DNA of 64,000 bases from CAVUAN01 sp963739435 (GCA_963739435.1 CAVUAN010000024.1:114445-178444); one strand, 5' to 3'; shown: positions 41,114 through 50,599, counted from the first letter of the stretch. The notes: generated from the letters alone by a model not told the origin. A program made the numbers and translations.

Positions 41114-42828
41114 CGGGTGGCCTCGAGCGCGCCGTCCCGTCGGATGCGATAGACACGGCGGGCCGCGACGTTCTCGAATGTCTGTGTCCGGCCGCCGGGC
41201 CAGACGACGTCGAGCTTCTCGACGGCCGCCGCGTCGCCGAGTCCGAAATGGAGCGGCGTCAGGGTGCCCGACGCGTAGGACGGAGAGACCCAATAGGTTT
41301 GCGTCTGCGTGCGACCGCCGGACGACACGCGCACGGTCGTGCCGAGGGCCGTCCGGCCGTCTGAGCTCGGCTGGGGCTCGATCCCGATCCAGGAGCGGCG
41401 GCTCCCCACGACGTTGCGGAAAAGCCGCGAGCGGCCGTCGATGTCCAGGATGAAGAGGTCGAGCCCGCCGTCCCCGTCGATGTCGGCCACAGCGCTGCCG
41501 CGGCCCGCCATCTTGACGCGGCCGAGATCGCCCGGGTCGGCCCAGGCCTCGAAGCGCTTGCCGCCCACGTTGCGCAGGAGCACGGTCGATTGGGCAAAGG
41601 CATGTTCGCCCGCCTCGATGTACTCGGCCCCGCCGCTCTTGAAGTGGCCGAAGGTCCGGGCCGCGCGGGGCGCCAGGTGCCCCCCGACCGCATAGAGATC
41701 GACCCAGCCGTCGTTGTCGAAATCCGCGAAGTGCGTGCCCCACTTGACGTTCCGGAATCCGACAGGTCCGACCCCGGATTCCGCCGAGGCGTCCTCGAAG
41801 AGGACCCCGTCGACGTTGCGGTAAAGGCTCGTCGGCTCCCCTCCAAAGTTGGTGACCACGAGGCTCGGCCGCCCGCTGTCGAACGGGTCGCCGACGGCGA
41901 CTCCCATGCCCGCTCGGGCCCGTGGCCCGAGCACGCCGGCGCCGGTCTCGGACGTCGTCTCCTCGAAGGTCCCGTCTCCCTTGTTCCGGAAGAGCCTGTT
42001 GCTGACCCGGTCGTTGACGAAATACAGGTCCGGGTGGCCGTCGCCGTCGTAGTCGAGCACGGCGACGCCGAGCGCCTTCGTCTCGCGGGGATCGATCGCG
42101 AGGCCGGCTTCCTTCGTCACGTCGCGCCACTTGCGGCCTCCCAGGTTGCGGTAGAGATGGGAAGGCTGCCCGATGTAGTCCTCGGGAAGGCGCAGCTCGA
42201 GCTGGGGCTGCGCCACCTCCCATTCGGGCGTGCTGTCGAGATAGTTGACGACGACGACGTCCACCTTGCCGTCGCCGTCGTAGTCGAAAAACCCCGCCCC
42301 CACGGAAAAGAGCGGATCCTCGAGGCCGGTGTCCTTGCCCTCTTCGAACGTGCCGTCTCCCCGGTTGAACCAGACGGCGTTCGCGCCGACGTTGGTGAGA
42401 TAGAGGTCGAGCTTTCCATCGCCGTCGAGGTCGACCCAGAACGCGCCCATGCCGAGCCCGCACGCCCGGATGCCCGACTTCTCCGTGACGTCCTCGAAGC
42501 GCCCGCCGCCGAGGTTGTGGAACAGGTGACCGCAGTCCTTCGTGTTCGGCTTGCCCCACTTGGCGATGGAATTGGTCACGTAGAGGTCCGGGAGCCCGTC
42601 GCCGTCGTAGTCGCCGAAGGCGCAGCCGCCGTTCATCGTTGCAATCATCTTGAGGTGGCGCAGGTCCAGGGCGAAGCGAAAGCGGATACCCGACAGATCC
42701 GTGATGTCCTGGAAGACGCCGGGCTCGGGCCTGGCGCCGCCGCCGGCCGAGGCCAGGCATCCTGTCAGAACGAAACCGAGCGCAAGCACCCACGGAAACA
42801 GCGGGCCCGCAGCATCCCGTCTCTTCAC
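41110..42828 (-). CDS. CRTAC1-family FG-GAP/ASPIC-UnbV lipoprotein, second copy
   Basis: A 572-residue paralogue of 38124-39839. The lipobox is FVLTGCLASAGG near residue 22. Propeller loops include CAFGDYDGDGLPDLYVTN, FWVDLDGDGKLDLYLTN, FFDYDGDGKVDVVVVN, VLDYDGDGHPDLYFVN and VADIDGDGGLDLFILD. The C-terminal ASPIC/UnbV part is ALGTTVRVSSGGRTQTQTYW to LDVVWPGGRTQTFENV. I use the GTG at 42828, which overlaps the stop of the upstream gene as GTGA; the open frame continues upstream only as a shadow of that gene. Confidence 0.9.
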   Translation of the reverse strand: MKRRDAAGPLFPWVLALGFVLTGCLASAGGGARPEPGVFQDITDLSGIRFRFALDLRHLKMIATMNGGCAFGDYDGDGLPDLYVTNSIAKWGKPNTKDCGHLFHNLGGGRFEDVTEKSGIRACGLGMGAFWVDLDGDGKLDLYLTNVGANAVWFNRGDGTFEEGKDTGLEDPLFSVGAGFFDYDGDGKVDVVVVNYLDSTPEWEVAQPQLELRLPEDYIGQPSHLYRNLGGRKWRDVTKEAGLAIDPRETKALGVAVLDYDGDGHPDLYFVNDRVSNRLFRNKGDGTFEETTSETGAGVLGPRARAGMGVAVGDPFDSGRPSLVVTNFGGEPTSLYRNVDGVLFEDASAESGVGPVGFRNVKWGTHFADFDNDGWVDLYAVGGHLAPRAARTFGHFKSGGAEYIEAGEHAFAQSTVLLRNVGGKRFEAWADPGDLGRVKMAGRGSAVADIDGDGGLDLFILDIDGRSRLFRNVVGSRRSWIGIEPQPSSDGRTALGTTVRVSSGGRTQTQTYWVSPSYASGTLTPLHFGLGDAAAVEKLDVVWPGGRTQTFENVAARRVYRIRRDGALEATR

Positions 42829-45800
42829 TGTCCGCCGCTCGGAGCCTTCTGCTTCCTGACGGCATCCCGAAACTCCTCGGGCCCTCCCGGGCGCGTCAGG
42901 TACTCCCGGGCGAAGTCCCGGTGCGCCTCCGTCTCGGGAAACGGCTGCTCGCCGTAGCGCGCGTCGTCCATGCCGTGGAACGGCAGGGGCAGGACGGTCT
43001 GCCCGGCGACCGTGTTCTTGTCGGCGTCCTTGTCCCAGCCGTCGAGCACGACGAGCCAGTCGCGCACCCAGCCCGGAGGCAGCGTCGGAAGCCTCGAGGC
43101 GTCGAAGGCGAGGCGCACACAGTCGCCACCCTTCATGACGACGGAGCGGTCGTCGGCCGCCGCGAGCAGAGCCGCCACGTCGCCGAACCGCGTGTACAGG
43201 CCAGCCATGTCGGCCCAGCGCGGGGAGGTTTCGACGTCGTCGTGCACGAAAACCTGGGGGCCGTCGTCGGACTCGCGAGTCATTCGCGAGAAACCGCGGA
43301 AGAAGAGGTCGGCCGAAACAAGAGGCGCCGCCGTCAGACGCCGCGGCGCGGGCTCCTCGTCCACCGTGTAGCAGATCCGGTCCCAGTAGATCGCGAGGTT
43401 CGTCCGTATGCGCACGCGCGGGTCGGCGCGGTCGAGGACGGCCGAGAGGTCCACGGGCATCGTCTTCGTCTTGCCGGCCGGGTACCCCATGGCGGGCAGG
43501 GCCGCCTTCCAGCCTCCCCGGCCGTCGGGCACTTCGAGCACGGGCCCAACAGGCGCAAGATCCCGCCGCTGCGACAGGGAAACGTTGATCGAGGTGTCGG
43601 CGTAGAAGATCCAACCTGTCAAATACAACAGGACGCGCCGGGCCCGCCTCGCCTCGGGCAGCTCGAGCACGAGCTCGTGCTCTCCGACGATGCCCTGGTA
43701 GCGCGTCGGCGCAAACCCGGCGAGATACCGGCCGTCCTCCGCCGCGATCTCAGGGGTTCGGTCGCGGCCGCGCTCGTCTGTCGCTCTCGGCACGAAGGGC
43801 CGTGAGACGCTGAACAGGGCCTTCGGCGGAAAAGGAGGCGGGACCATTTTCTCGTTGGCGACGAACGCGACGCCTTTCGGATGGTCGAGGGCGAGGACCT
43901 CCGCGTAATCGAAGTACGCCGTCTCCCAGAGCTCCTCGGTGAAGTCGAGCAGGAGCTTGCCGTCTTTGGGCTGGAGCCAGTCGCCCGGAACGACCAGCCA
44001 CTCCCGCGTGTCCGCCGGGGCCTGGTGCACGCCGTCGTAGAGCAAGCCGGCCGGGCTGCGCCCGAGGGCATCGGTCACGAAACGCCACCTTTCGCCGTCG
44101 AAGGCGTAAAGGAACGGACAGGAGCCCTTGAGCTGCTGGACCTCCTTGACGACCGTGCGGACGGGCGGGTCGAGAGCGTTCTGCGGCACGCCGTTGGTCC
44201 AGACGATCCGCAGGACGTCGGCCTTGCGCCGCGAGCCGAGACCGACATGCGTCACCGGCGAAGCAGCGACGCGATAGGCGTAGAGGTCCTGGGCCTTGAC
44301 CTCGATCTCCGACCCGTACCCCAAACGGTTGACCTTGGCCGAGCCCGTGGGCAGCCCTTCGAGGGCGACGTCGATCCAGCCGTTTCCATTGCCGCCGCGG
44401 TTCTCGTACAGGACGACGCCGCCCGACGGGGTCACCAGGGCCAGGTCGAGGTCGCCGTCGTGGTCGAAGTCGATCGCGGCGGCAGACAGCGCGGCCGGAA
44501 GGGTCCCGATCGAGGCCGGAGCGAATCCTCCCGCTCCGTCTCCCCGCCAGAGAGCCGACGGCCCCTTCGGGTTCGCCACGAACAGATCGAGAAAGCCGTC
44601 GTTGTCGAAGTCGAAGAGAAGCGGCGTGCCGCCGGGACCGCCCAGCGCCTTGGGCGGGAGGAACGTTCCATCCCCGCGATTGACGGACACGAAGGTTTCC
44701 TCCTCGGAGGTCCAGACGAGATCGAGGCGCCCGTCCGCGTTCAGATCGCCGGCGGCGATTCCGCGAATCGAGCCCGACTTTGGAAGCCCCGCCTCCTTCT
44801 CGGTAAAGCGCCCGCCGCGCATGTTGTCGAGGAGTAACAGGCCGCCGTCAGATTTCACGACCAGCAGATCCGTGTCGCCGTCCCGGTCGAAGTCGCCGGC
44901 GACCGCCATCCGGGAGACGAGGCCCGGCGGCAGGCCCGAAGCCGCCGTCACGTCCGTCCACGTCTGGTCGAGGTTGTTGCGCAAGAGCCGGTCGCCCGCC
45001 TTCGCTGAAACGTAAACATCCAGGTCGCCGTCCGAATCGAAATCGAGCGGCACGACCCGGTCTCCGGCGGGCAGCGCGGCCCTCGTGTAGCCCTGGGGGG
45101 AGGCTGTCCACAGCGCGCCGGGCGTCAAGAGGTCGAGCTCGCCGGAATTGGTCACGTCTGCAACGGCGACGTCCTCGGACGCGGACCCCGGGAGTGCCGG
45201 GCCGACGCGGTAACCGTCAGGGCCGGCCCGCGCGACCCGCAGGCCGCCGCTGCCGGCCAGAACGAGATCGCGGCCGTCCTTGCCGGCGGGCCGCACCGTC
45301 ACAACGCCTCCTGCGGCCGCCAGTCCGGCGTCCGCACGGACGGCGAACGCGACCGGGATTCCCTTCGCCGAGCGCGCGCGCATTCTCGCCGCGAGATCCG
45401 GCGTCCAGTCCTCCAGCGGAATCCCGACGACGCCCGGGTCCACGTCGTGGCGGGCCTGCTGGTAGCGCGGCGTCGCGCGGAGGAGGTTCTCGACGATTCG
45501 GTACTTGAGCGACGCCGCTTTGGCGTCCCCGGCCGCCAGGGCCGCTTTCGCCTCCTCGAGCGCCCGTTCGAGCTTCGCGTCCCCCGCAGCGAGAAAAACC
45601 ACGCGCCCGTGGACCGCCAGAGCTGTCGCGGAGTCTCCGCTTTCCCTTGCGTACTCGGAGAGGCGCAAAAGGAGAAAGAGGTTCGCCGGCGCCCGCTGGA
45701 GAGCCTCCTCGACATCGCGAATCGCCTGCTTTCGGCCCTCTGCCCCCTTGTCGGCTGAAAGACGGGCCGCGCTCCATTCCGAGGCGATGTCCCCGGGCCG

Positions 45801-46175
45801 CGCCGCGGCCGCCTTCTCGAAGGCAAGGACGGCGCCCGACGTATCGCCCGCCTGCTCGAGCCGAACGCCCTCCAGTGCCAGCACACGCGCGTCGGCGGCG
45901 GCCAGCCGCAGCGCTTCGGCGAGCAGCTTCTGCGCCGAGGCCAGGTCCTTCCCCCGCAGCGCCGCAACGGCGCCATTGGCCCAGCCGAGCGGCTCGCCGG
46001 GAGCGAGCTTCCGGACTGCGGCAAATCGCTTGCCCGCCTCCGCGAGGTCGTCCTCCTCGAGAGACGCCAGCCCCACGTTCTTCGCGGCCTCGAGCGCTGC
46101 GTAATCGGAGGGAGACGGAGAAACGGCTGCGAAGACGGAAAGGAGAACGGCGCCTATGGTGAGAGGCGGATACAT
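42825..46175 (-). CDS. large exported TPR plus FG-GAP protein (CRTAC1-related)
   Basis: 1116 residues. A signal peptide (TIGAVLLSVFAAVSP) is followed by about 200 residues of TPR-like helices (DYAALEAAKNVGLASLEEDD, ASAQKLLAEALRLAAADARV). The centre is an FG-GAP propeller with DxDxDGDxD loops (PLDFDSDGDLDVYVS, AGDFDRDGDTDLLVVK, AGDLNADGRLDLVWT, LFDFDNDGFLDLFVAN, AIDFDHDGDLDLALV). A ~480-residue C-terminal region starts with KGSCPFLYAFDGERWRFVTD and has a conserved look (DYAEVLALDHP, YLTGWIFYADTSINVSL) but no enzyme motif I recognise. First gene of the leftward pair, coupled by GTGA to the CRTAC1 lipoprotein. Confidence 0.85.
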   Translation of the reverse strand: MYPPLTIGAVLLSVFAAVSPSPSDYAALEAAKNVGLASLEEDDLAEAGKRFAAVRKLAPGEPLGWANGAVAALRGKDLASAQKLLAEALRLAAADARVLALEGVRLEQAGDTSGAVLAFEKAAAARPGDIASEWSAARLSADKGAEGRKQAIRDVEEALQRAPANLFLLLRLSEYARESGDSATALAVHGRVVFLAAGDAKLERALEEAKAALAAGDAKAASLKYRIVENLLRATPRYQQARHDVDPGVVGIPLEDWTPDLAARMRARSAKGIPVAFAVRADAGLAAAGGVVTVRPAGKDGRDLVLAGSGGLRVARAGPDGYRVGPALPGSASEDVAVADVTNSGELDLLTPGALWTASPQGYTRAALPAGDRVVPLDFDSDGDLDVYVSAKAGDRLLRNNLDQTWTDVTAASGLPPGLVSRMAVAGDFDRDGDTDLLVVKSDGGLLLLDNMRGGRFTEKEAGLPKSGSIRGIAAGDLNADGRLDLVWTSEEETFVSVNRGDGTFLPPKALGGPGGTPLLFDFDNDGFLDLFVANPKGPSALWRGDGAGGFAPASIGTLPAALSAAAIDFDHDGDLDLALVTPSGGVVLYENRGGNGNGWIDVALEGLPTGSAKVNRLGYGSEIEVKAQDLYAYRVAASPVTHVGLGSRRKADVLRIVWTNGVPQNALDPPVRTVVKEVQQLKGSCPFLYAFDGERWRFVTDALGRSPAGLLYDGVHQAPADTREWLVVPGDWLQPKDGKLLLDFTEELWETAYFDYAEVLALDHPKGVAFVANEKMVPPPFPPKALFSVSRPFVPRATDERGRDRTPEIAAEDGRYLAGFAPTRYQGIVGEHELVLELPEARRARRVLLYLTGWIFYADTSINVSLSQRRDLAPVGPVLEVPDGRGGWKAALPAMGYPAGKTKTMPVDLSAVLDRADPRVRIRTNLAIYWDRICYTVDEEPAPRRLTAAPLVSADLFFRGFSRMTRESDDGPQVFVHDDVETSPRWADMAGLYTRFGDVAALLAAADDRSVVMKGGDCVRLAFDASRLPTLPPGWVRDWLVVLDGWDKDADKNTVAGQTVLPLPFHGMDDARYGEQPFPETEAHRDFAREYLTRPGGPEEFRDAVRKQKAPSGGQ

Positions 46176-46185
46176 CCGGCCGCGA

Positions 46186-46710
46186 TCATACTTTTTCTAA
46201 CGGAGGCCTAAAGGAGCGCTCGAACTCGGTCATTGCAGCGTCATTGAAGAGGCAGAAGGTGATCCGCTCGACGACGCGGGAGCTTCGAGCGAATTCCTTC
46301 GCCGTGACGACCGAGATTCTCGCCGCCCGATCGAGCGGAAAACCGTAGACACCCGTCGAGATCGCTGGCGGCGCGACGGATTTCGCGCCGATCTCTTCGG
46401 CGCGGGTCAGAGCATTGCGCACAGTAGAGGCAAGAAGTCCTTCCTCTCCCTCGCCGCCTCCTCCCCACACCGGACCGACGGCGTGAATCACCCAGCGCGC
46501 CGGCAGCGAGCCTCCGCCGGTCACGACGGCGTCTCCCGTCGGGCAGTACGCGATCCGGTCGCATTCCTCCTGGATCGCAGCTCCCCCGCGCCGCCGGATC
46601 GCTCCCGCCACGCCGCTGCCGAGCTGCAGTTCCTCGTTCGCCGCGTTCACGATCGCGTCCACCTGGAGCGCCGTGATGTCGCCTCTCACGAGCTCGACGG
46701 TGGCGGGCAT
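46186..46710 (-). CDS. macro-domain protein (ADP-ribose/O-acetyl-ADP-ribose hydrolase-like)
   Basis: A single macro domain of 174 residues. The ADP-ribose-binding signatures are GDITALQVDAIVNAANEELQ, GSGVAGAIRRRGG (usually GGGVAGAI), CPTGDAVVTGGGSLPARWVI with HAVGPVWGGG, and PPAISTGVYGFPLDRAARIS. Family members hydrolyse O-acetyl-ADP-ribose or remove ADP-ribose from proteins, RNA or DNA, and some act as antitoxins to ADP-ribosyltransferases. It starts 8 bp after the 81-residue ORF, so the two small genes and this one form a tight cassette at the end of the mrp-glycosyltransferase run. Confidence 0.92.
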   Translation of the reverse strand: MPATVELVRGDITALQVDAIVNAANEELQLGSGVAGAIRRRGGAAIQEECDRIAYCPTGDAVVTGGGSLPARWVIHAVGPVWGGGGEGEEGLLASTVRNALTRAEEIGAKSVAPPAISTGVYGFPLDRAARISVVTAKEFARSSRVVERITFCLFNDAAMTEFERSFRPPLEKV

Positions 46711-46718
46711 AGGCCCGG

Positions 46719-46964
46719 CTAGCTGGCCAGCGCGAGAGCCTGCCGGACCGAAGCGGGAAGGCGAACGGACGCGAAAAGCCTCTTGGGGTAAAGGTATTCC
46801 TCTCCGGATTCGTCGATGACCCTTAGAAGCGCGTTTCGTCCCGCCCGCACGCTGCCGAGGCAGCGGTAGATCTTCCGGGGTTCGAGCGAAGCCGGGAACC
46901 CGGAATTCGCGACACAGATTACGAGACTAGCGCCGTTGAGTGTCTTCTTCTTCATTGGCGTCAC
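46719..46964 (-). CDS. small conserved hypothetical protein, coupled pair member 2
   Basis: 81 residues from the GTG at 46964 (or 78 from the ATG at 46955). The sequence VICVANSGFPASLEPRKIYR ... RVIDESGEEYLYPKRLFASV looks like a compact beta fold. I recall similar short proteins ('CVxNSxYPASLExxKIYR ... DESGEDYLY') in cyanobacteria and other phyla, often next to a partner like the 80-residue protein here; that is memory, not a search. It overlaps its partner by four bases (GTGA) and is followed by the macro-domain gene. The arrangement is like a toxin-antitoxin pair, but no known toxin motif is present. Confidence 0.7.
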   Translation of the reverse strand: MTPMKKKTLNGASLVICVANSGFPASLEPRKIYRCLGSVRAGRNALLRVIDESGEEYLYPKRLFASVRLPASVRQALALAS

Positions 46965-47203
46965 TCGAGAAGTCGTTTGATCTTGAACTCACGCTTTCCC
47001 ACTCCCGTTGCCTCATACCAGTGTACCTCCGCCCTGGCCTCGGTTCTGTCGGCGAAGCGAACCGTCGCTACTCCCTTGCGCTTGCGCCACCGACCGGGCC
47101 CGTAGGCCCGGCGAAGCCTCTTGATCTCACGGATTCCGTGGCCGACCGCAATGGTCTCGGCCTCATCGATCCGTCCGACGATCTCAAAACCAACACGGGC
47201 CAC
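46961..47203 (-). CDS. small conserved hypothetical protein, coupled pair member 1
   Basis: 80 residues, very basic, from a GTG at 47203: ETIAVGHGIREIKRLRRAYG, GRWRKRKGVATVRFADRTEA, EVHWYEATGVGKREFKIKRL. The C-terminal 'E.HWYEA.G.GK.EFKIKR.L' block is, as far as I remember, a recurrent signature in uncharacterised bacterial proteins of this size. The charge suggests nucleic-acid or ribosome contact. It starts 9 bp after the glycosyltransferase stop and overlaps the next ORF by four bases. Confidence 0.7.
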   Translation of the reverse strand: MARVGFEIVGRIDEAETIAVGHGIREIKRLRRAYGPGRWRKRKGVATVRFADRTEARAEVHWYEATGVGKREFKIKRLLE

Positions 47204-47212
47204 TTCCCCATT

Positions 47213-48682
47213 CTATTTGCCGGCGGGATGCGGGACGGTCTGGGCCATGCGGCCCCAAAGGGACGGGTCGAGGCGCAGGAGCGTGGCGTCCTCGGCCTTC
47301 GGGAAACTCTCAGCCGGGAAGAAGCTCGACCATCTTCGCAATTCTTCCGACTCAGGGCTCCCGCCCAGGACGAGCCAGGCCGTCGTGCCGGGCGGCCAGG
47401 ACCAGGCCAGCCGAATCGCCTCGCCGTCGAGCGAGAGGACTTCGGGCGACGTGTGGCCTCGCTTATAGAGAAACTCGGGTCCCACGGTGTAGAACGCGAC
47501 GCAAAGAGCCGTGTACCAGTTCTCCGTGAAGATCCTCTCCGACTTCGGCCTTTCCCGTAGCGCGCGTCCGAGCGTTCTCCAGTCGGGCCGTCCCTCCCGG
47601 TAATACACCGCCAGGGACCGGGCATCGAAAAACAGCACGAGCGCCACGAGCGCGGCGGCGAGGAGCCGCGTCTTCTGCCTCCGGAAGAGATCAACGAGAG
47701 CCACTGCTGCGAGCGCCGGAAAAACCAGACCTGCGGCGAGGAAATGCCGTGTCACGTACCAGTGGGGGTGGATCTGCTCCAGGACCTCGATGGCGGCGCA
47801 ACCCGCGAGCAACCAGACAGCAAGGAATCGCGTCGCGCGCGAGCGAACCGACAGGGCGAGGCCCAGGACCACCAGGGCGACGTAGAGCGGGCCCTTTCGG
47901 CCGAGCGGCTGGCCATCGTTCGGGGCGAAGCTGAAGAACGACAGGAACCGCGTCAGCCGTTCGAAGGTCAGCGGAGGTTTCTCCCAGAAGGGAGGCCGTC
48001 GCGCCGCCTCGAGGACGACCGGTACCCAGGGCAAGTAGGCCAGATACAAGGCCAGGAGAAAGAGCGGGACTGAAAGCCAGAAACCGGCGCGCCGTGCGGC
48101 GCCGATCCGCGTCGTTCGAAAACGCCTCGTCGAGCAGGAGCCCCAGCCCCGCAATGCCGAGGACGAAGGCTGCGAGATAGAGCGCGTAGGCGGTCGCCAG
48201 GCAGGCGAGGAAAGAGTCCGGAGAGCCGAATCGCAGTGGCGCGAGAGAGAAACGCGTCGAGAGCCAGCATCGACACGCAGACCAGGAGGAGGCCGAGCGA
48301 GTACGGGCGGAGCTCCTGCGAGTACCGGACGTGGAACGGCGCCAGCGCGAGCAGCAGAGCCGCCATCAGGGCAACTCCCTCTCCAGCGCGCCGCTTGAGC
48401 AGCAGCGCGAGAGCGGCGATCGCGCCTGTTCCCCAGAGGACGTCGGGCAGCTTGCGCACCCAGTCGGCCGGGTGGAGCGCCTCGACGCCCGCGTCACGAG
48501 GTAGTCGAGGGGCGGGTGCACGGCGTCGAACCGCAGCTTCTCCCAGAAGAAGCTCCAGTCTCCCTGCACGAAATACAGGCCTGCGTGATCTCGTCGAGGC
48601 CGTAGGAAAAGGAGTCGAGGCGGAAACAGCGCAGGAGACATGCGGCGGCCAGGATCGTCCAGAGCGCCGGCTTGAACTTCAA
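47213..48682 (-). CDS. multi-span membrane glycosyltransferase, GT39/ArnT-like (frameshifted)
   Basis: Read across frames this is a ~490-residue protein with about ten membrane spans. It begins at a TTG overlapping the mrp stop: KFKPALWTILAAACLLRCFR, then the acidic loop SYGLDEI and FFWEKLRFDAVHPPLDYLV. A motif 'APFHVRYSQELRPYSLGLLL' follows, the signature of dolichol/undecaprenyl-phosphate-mannosyl-transferase-type proteins. The C-terminal half (SVPLFLLALYLAYLPWVPVV, IHPHWYVTRHFLAAGLVFPA) ends in a soluble tail. At least four indels (about 48590, 48510, 48250, 48110) split it; I attribute them to sequencing error. Confidence 0.75.
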
Positions 48683-49753
48683 GCGGAGAGGGTTTTCTTG
48701 ATCGTCTCCGCGATGCGCATGTAGGCCTCGGTGGCCGCCGACTTCGGGTCGCTGGCGACGATCGGCCGGCCGCTGTCGCCGCCGACCACGACTTTCGGGT
48801 CGAGCGGGATCTCGCCGAGGAACGGCACGTTCAGCTGCTCGGCCGTGCGCTTTCCGCCGCCGTGCTTGAAGATCTCCTCGCGGTGGCCGCACGAAGGACA
48901 CAGGAAGTACGACATGTTCTCGACGATGCCGAGAACCGGAACATTGACCTTCTGGAACATGGCGAGGCCCTTGCGCGCGTCGATCAGGGAGACGTCCTGC
49001 GGCGTCGTGACGATCACGGCCCCCGAGAGGTGGATCTTCTGCGTCAGCGTGAGTTGCGCGTCGCCCGTGCCCGGAGGCAGGTCGACGAGGAGGAAGTCGA
49101 GGCTCCCCCACGCGACATCCTGGAGAAACTGCTCGACGGCTTTCATGACCATGGGCCCGCGCCAGATGACGGGCTGGTCGACGTCCATCAGGAACCCGAG
49201 CGAGATGACCTTCACGCCATACCGAACGATCGGGACGATCTGGTTCTCCTCGTTGACGAACGGCTTCTCGTCGATGCCCATCATCATCTGCTGCGAGGGC
49301 CCGTAGATGTCGGAGTCCATCAGGCCCACGCGGAAGCCCAGGCGCTCGAGCGCGAGGGCGAGGTTCGCCGTCACGGTGGACTTGCCGACGCCGCCCTTGC
49401 CCGAGGCGACGGCGATCTTGAACCGCACGTCCTTCAGGATCGCCGCGTCGGGCACGGGCGCGCCGACCGCCCCGCGCGGCGGGGCCTGGGCGGGCGACTT
49501 GAGGTCGAGCTTGATCGTGACGGCGTGGACGCCGGGCAGCGCCCGCAGCTTCTCGGTCGCGTCCCGCTGGATCTCCTCGGCCGCGCGCGGGGACTCGGTC
49601 ACGATTTCCAGGCGGAAGGCGACGTTGCCTCCCCCGACCGTGAGGTCCTTGACGAAACCGAACGAGACGATGTCGCGCGAGAGGCCCGGGAAAGCGGACG
49701 GTCTTCAGGACCTCGAGAACTCTCTCCTCGGTGAGCTCCGTGCTGGTTGCCAC
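48679..49753 (-). CDS. mrp: Mrp/ApbC-family iron-sulfur carrier ATPase (one frameshift)
   Basis: A P-loop scaffold that carries and delivers [4Fe-4S] clusters. The N-terminal MIP18/DUF59 domain (TELTEERVLEVLKTV, then FVKDLTVGGGNVAFRLEIVT) is in another frame than the rest, with the break near 49690. The ATPase part is intact: deviant Walker A IAVASGKGGVGKSTVTANLA, LMDSDIYGPSQQMMMGI, LLVDLPPGTGDAQLTL, VTTPQDVSLIDARKG, and the CxxC metal motif SYFLCPSCGHREEIF. GTG start at 49753. It leads a leftward run that includes a glycosyltransferase, two small ORFs and the macro-domain gene. Confidence 0.94.
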
Positions 49754-49777
49754 GAACTCAAATTATCACGGCAGCAA

Positions 49778-49867
49778 TGTCATTCCGAGGAGCACAGCGA
49801 CGAGGAATCTACTCCCGTCGCCTTGGACCCGGCGGGGGTAGATCCCTCGCTTCGCTCGGGATGACAG
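49778..49867. repeat. dispersed TGTCATTCCGAGG repeat, copy 1
   Basis: About 90 bp, from TGTCATTCCGAGGAGC through GAGGAATCTACTCCCG to GTAGATCCCTCG and CTTCGCTCGGGATGACAG. It is an inverted-repeat element with near-palindromic ends. A second copy lies in the opposite orientation at 56844-56931. It covers the last ~20 codons and the stop of the PlsC-like gene. Confidence 0.8.
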
Positions 49868-50599
49868 CAGTCTTGACTCCAGCCTCGGCCCGCAGCCTCT
49901 CGATAGCTTCCCGCGCGATCCGCGTCAGGTCATGCCGGTCCTCGTCCGTCTTCCCGACGGTCTCGATCGGCTCCCCGACGACGAGGGTGACCGGGCCGGG
50001 TGCGGACCGCAGCGAGCCGCGCGGCAGGACGCGGGATGTGCCGACGATGGCGATCGGCAGCATCGGCAGTCCTGCCCGGATCGCGACGAGCGCGGCCCCT
50101 TTCTTGAACGGCAGGAGCTCTCCGGAGGAACGCGTCTCCTCGGGAAACACGACGATCGAACGCCCTCCGGAGAGTCTCTTGAGCGCCACCTCGACCGACA
50201 GGCGTCCGCGCACCGAATCTCCGCGGTCCACCGGGACAAAGCCGGCCGCCGCGATACCCCAGCCGAGAATCGGCGTGCGGAAGACGCTGCGCTTGGCCAT
50301 GAAGCGGATCTGGACCGGTAAGCCCCGCAAAGAGCACGAGGATGTCCGCCATGCTCGAGTGGTTGGCCACGATGACGGTGCTCCGGCCCGCTTCGATCCG
50401 CTCGAGGTGAAGCACCCGCAGCCGGACGCCCGTCACGAACAGGATCGTGCGGGCCCAGCCGCGGGCGAAACGCGTGAACCAGTCGCCTCGGGGCGGCACG
50501 AGGGCGGCGAACATCGCCGGAATGCCGAAAGGCCACGGTGGAGACGACAATCGTGACCCAAACCGCCGTGTCATGCAGCAAGCGGACGAGGCGGGCCAT
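49809..50599 (-). CDS. 1-acylglycerol-3-phosphate O-acyltransferase (PlsC-like, two frameshifts)
   Basis: An acyltransferase that makes phosphatidic acid, or a lyso-lipid acyltransferase relative. It starts MARLVRLLHDTAVWVTIVVS, with a membrane anchor, then after a break near 50530 reads GDWFTRFARGWARTILFVTG and the catalytic STVIVANHSSMADILVLFAG (NHxxxxD box). After a second break near 50320 come FMAKRSVFRTPILGWGIAAA, PVDRGD, SIVVFPEETRSSGELLPFKK (the FPExxRS box) and LPMLPIAIVGTSRVLPRG. The last ~20 residues (KTAVIPSEARDLPPPG) are encoded by the dispersed repeat at 49778-49867, which also supplies the stop codon. Confidence 0.85.
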
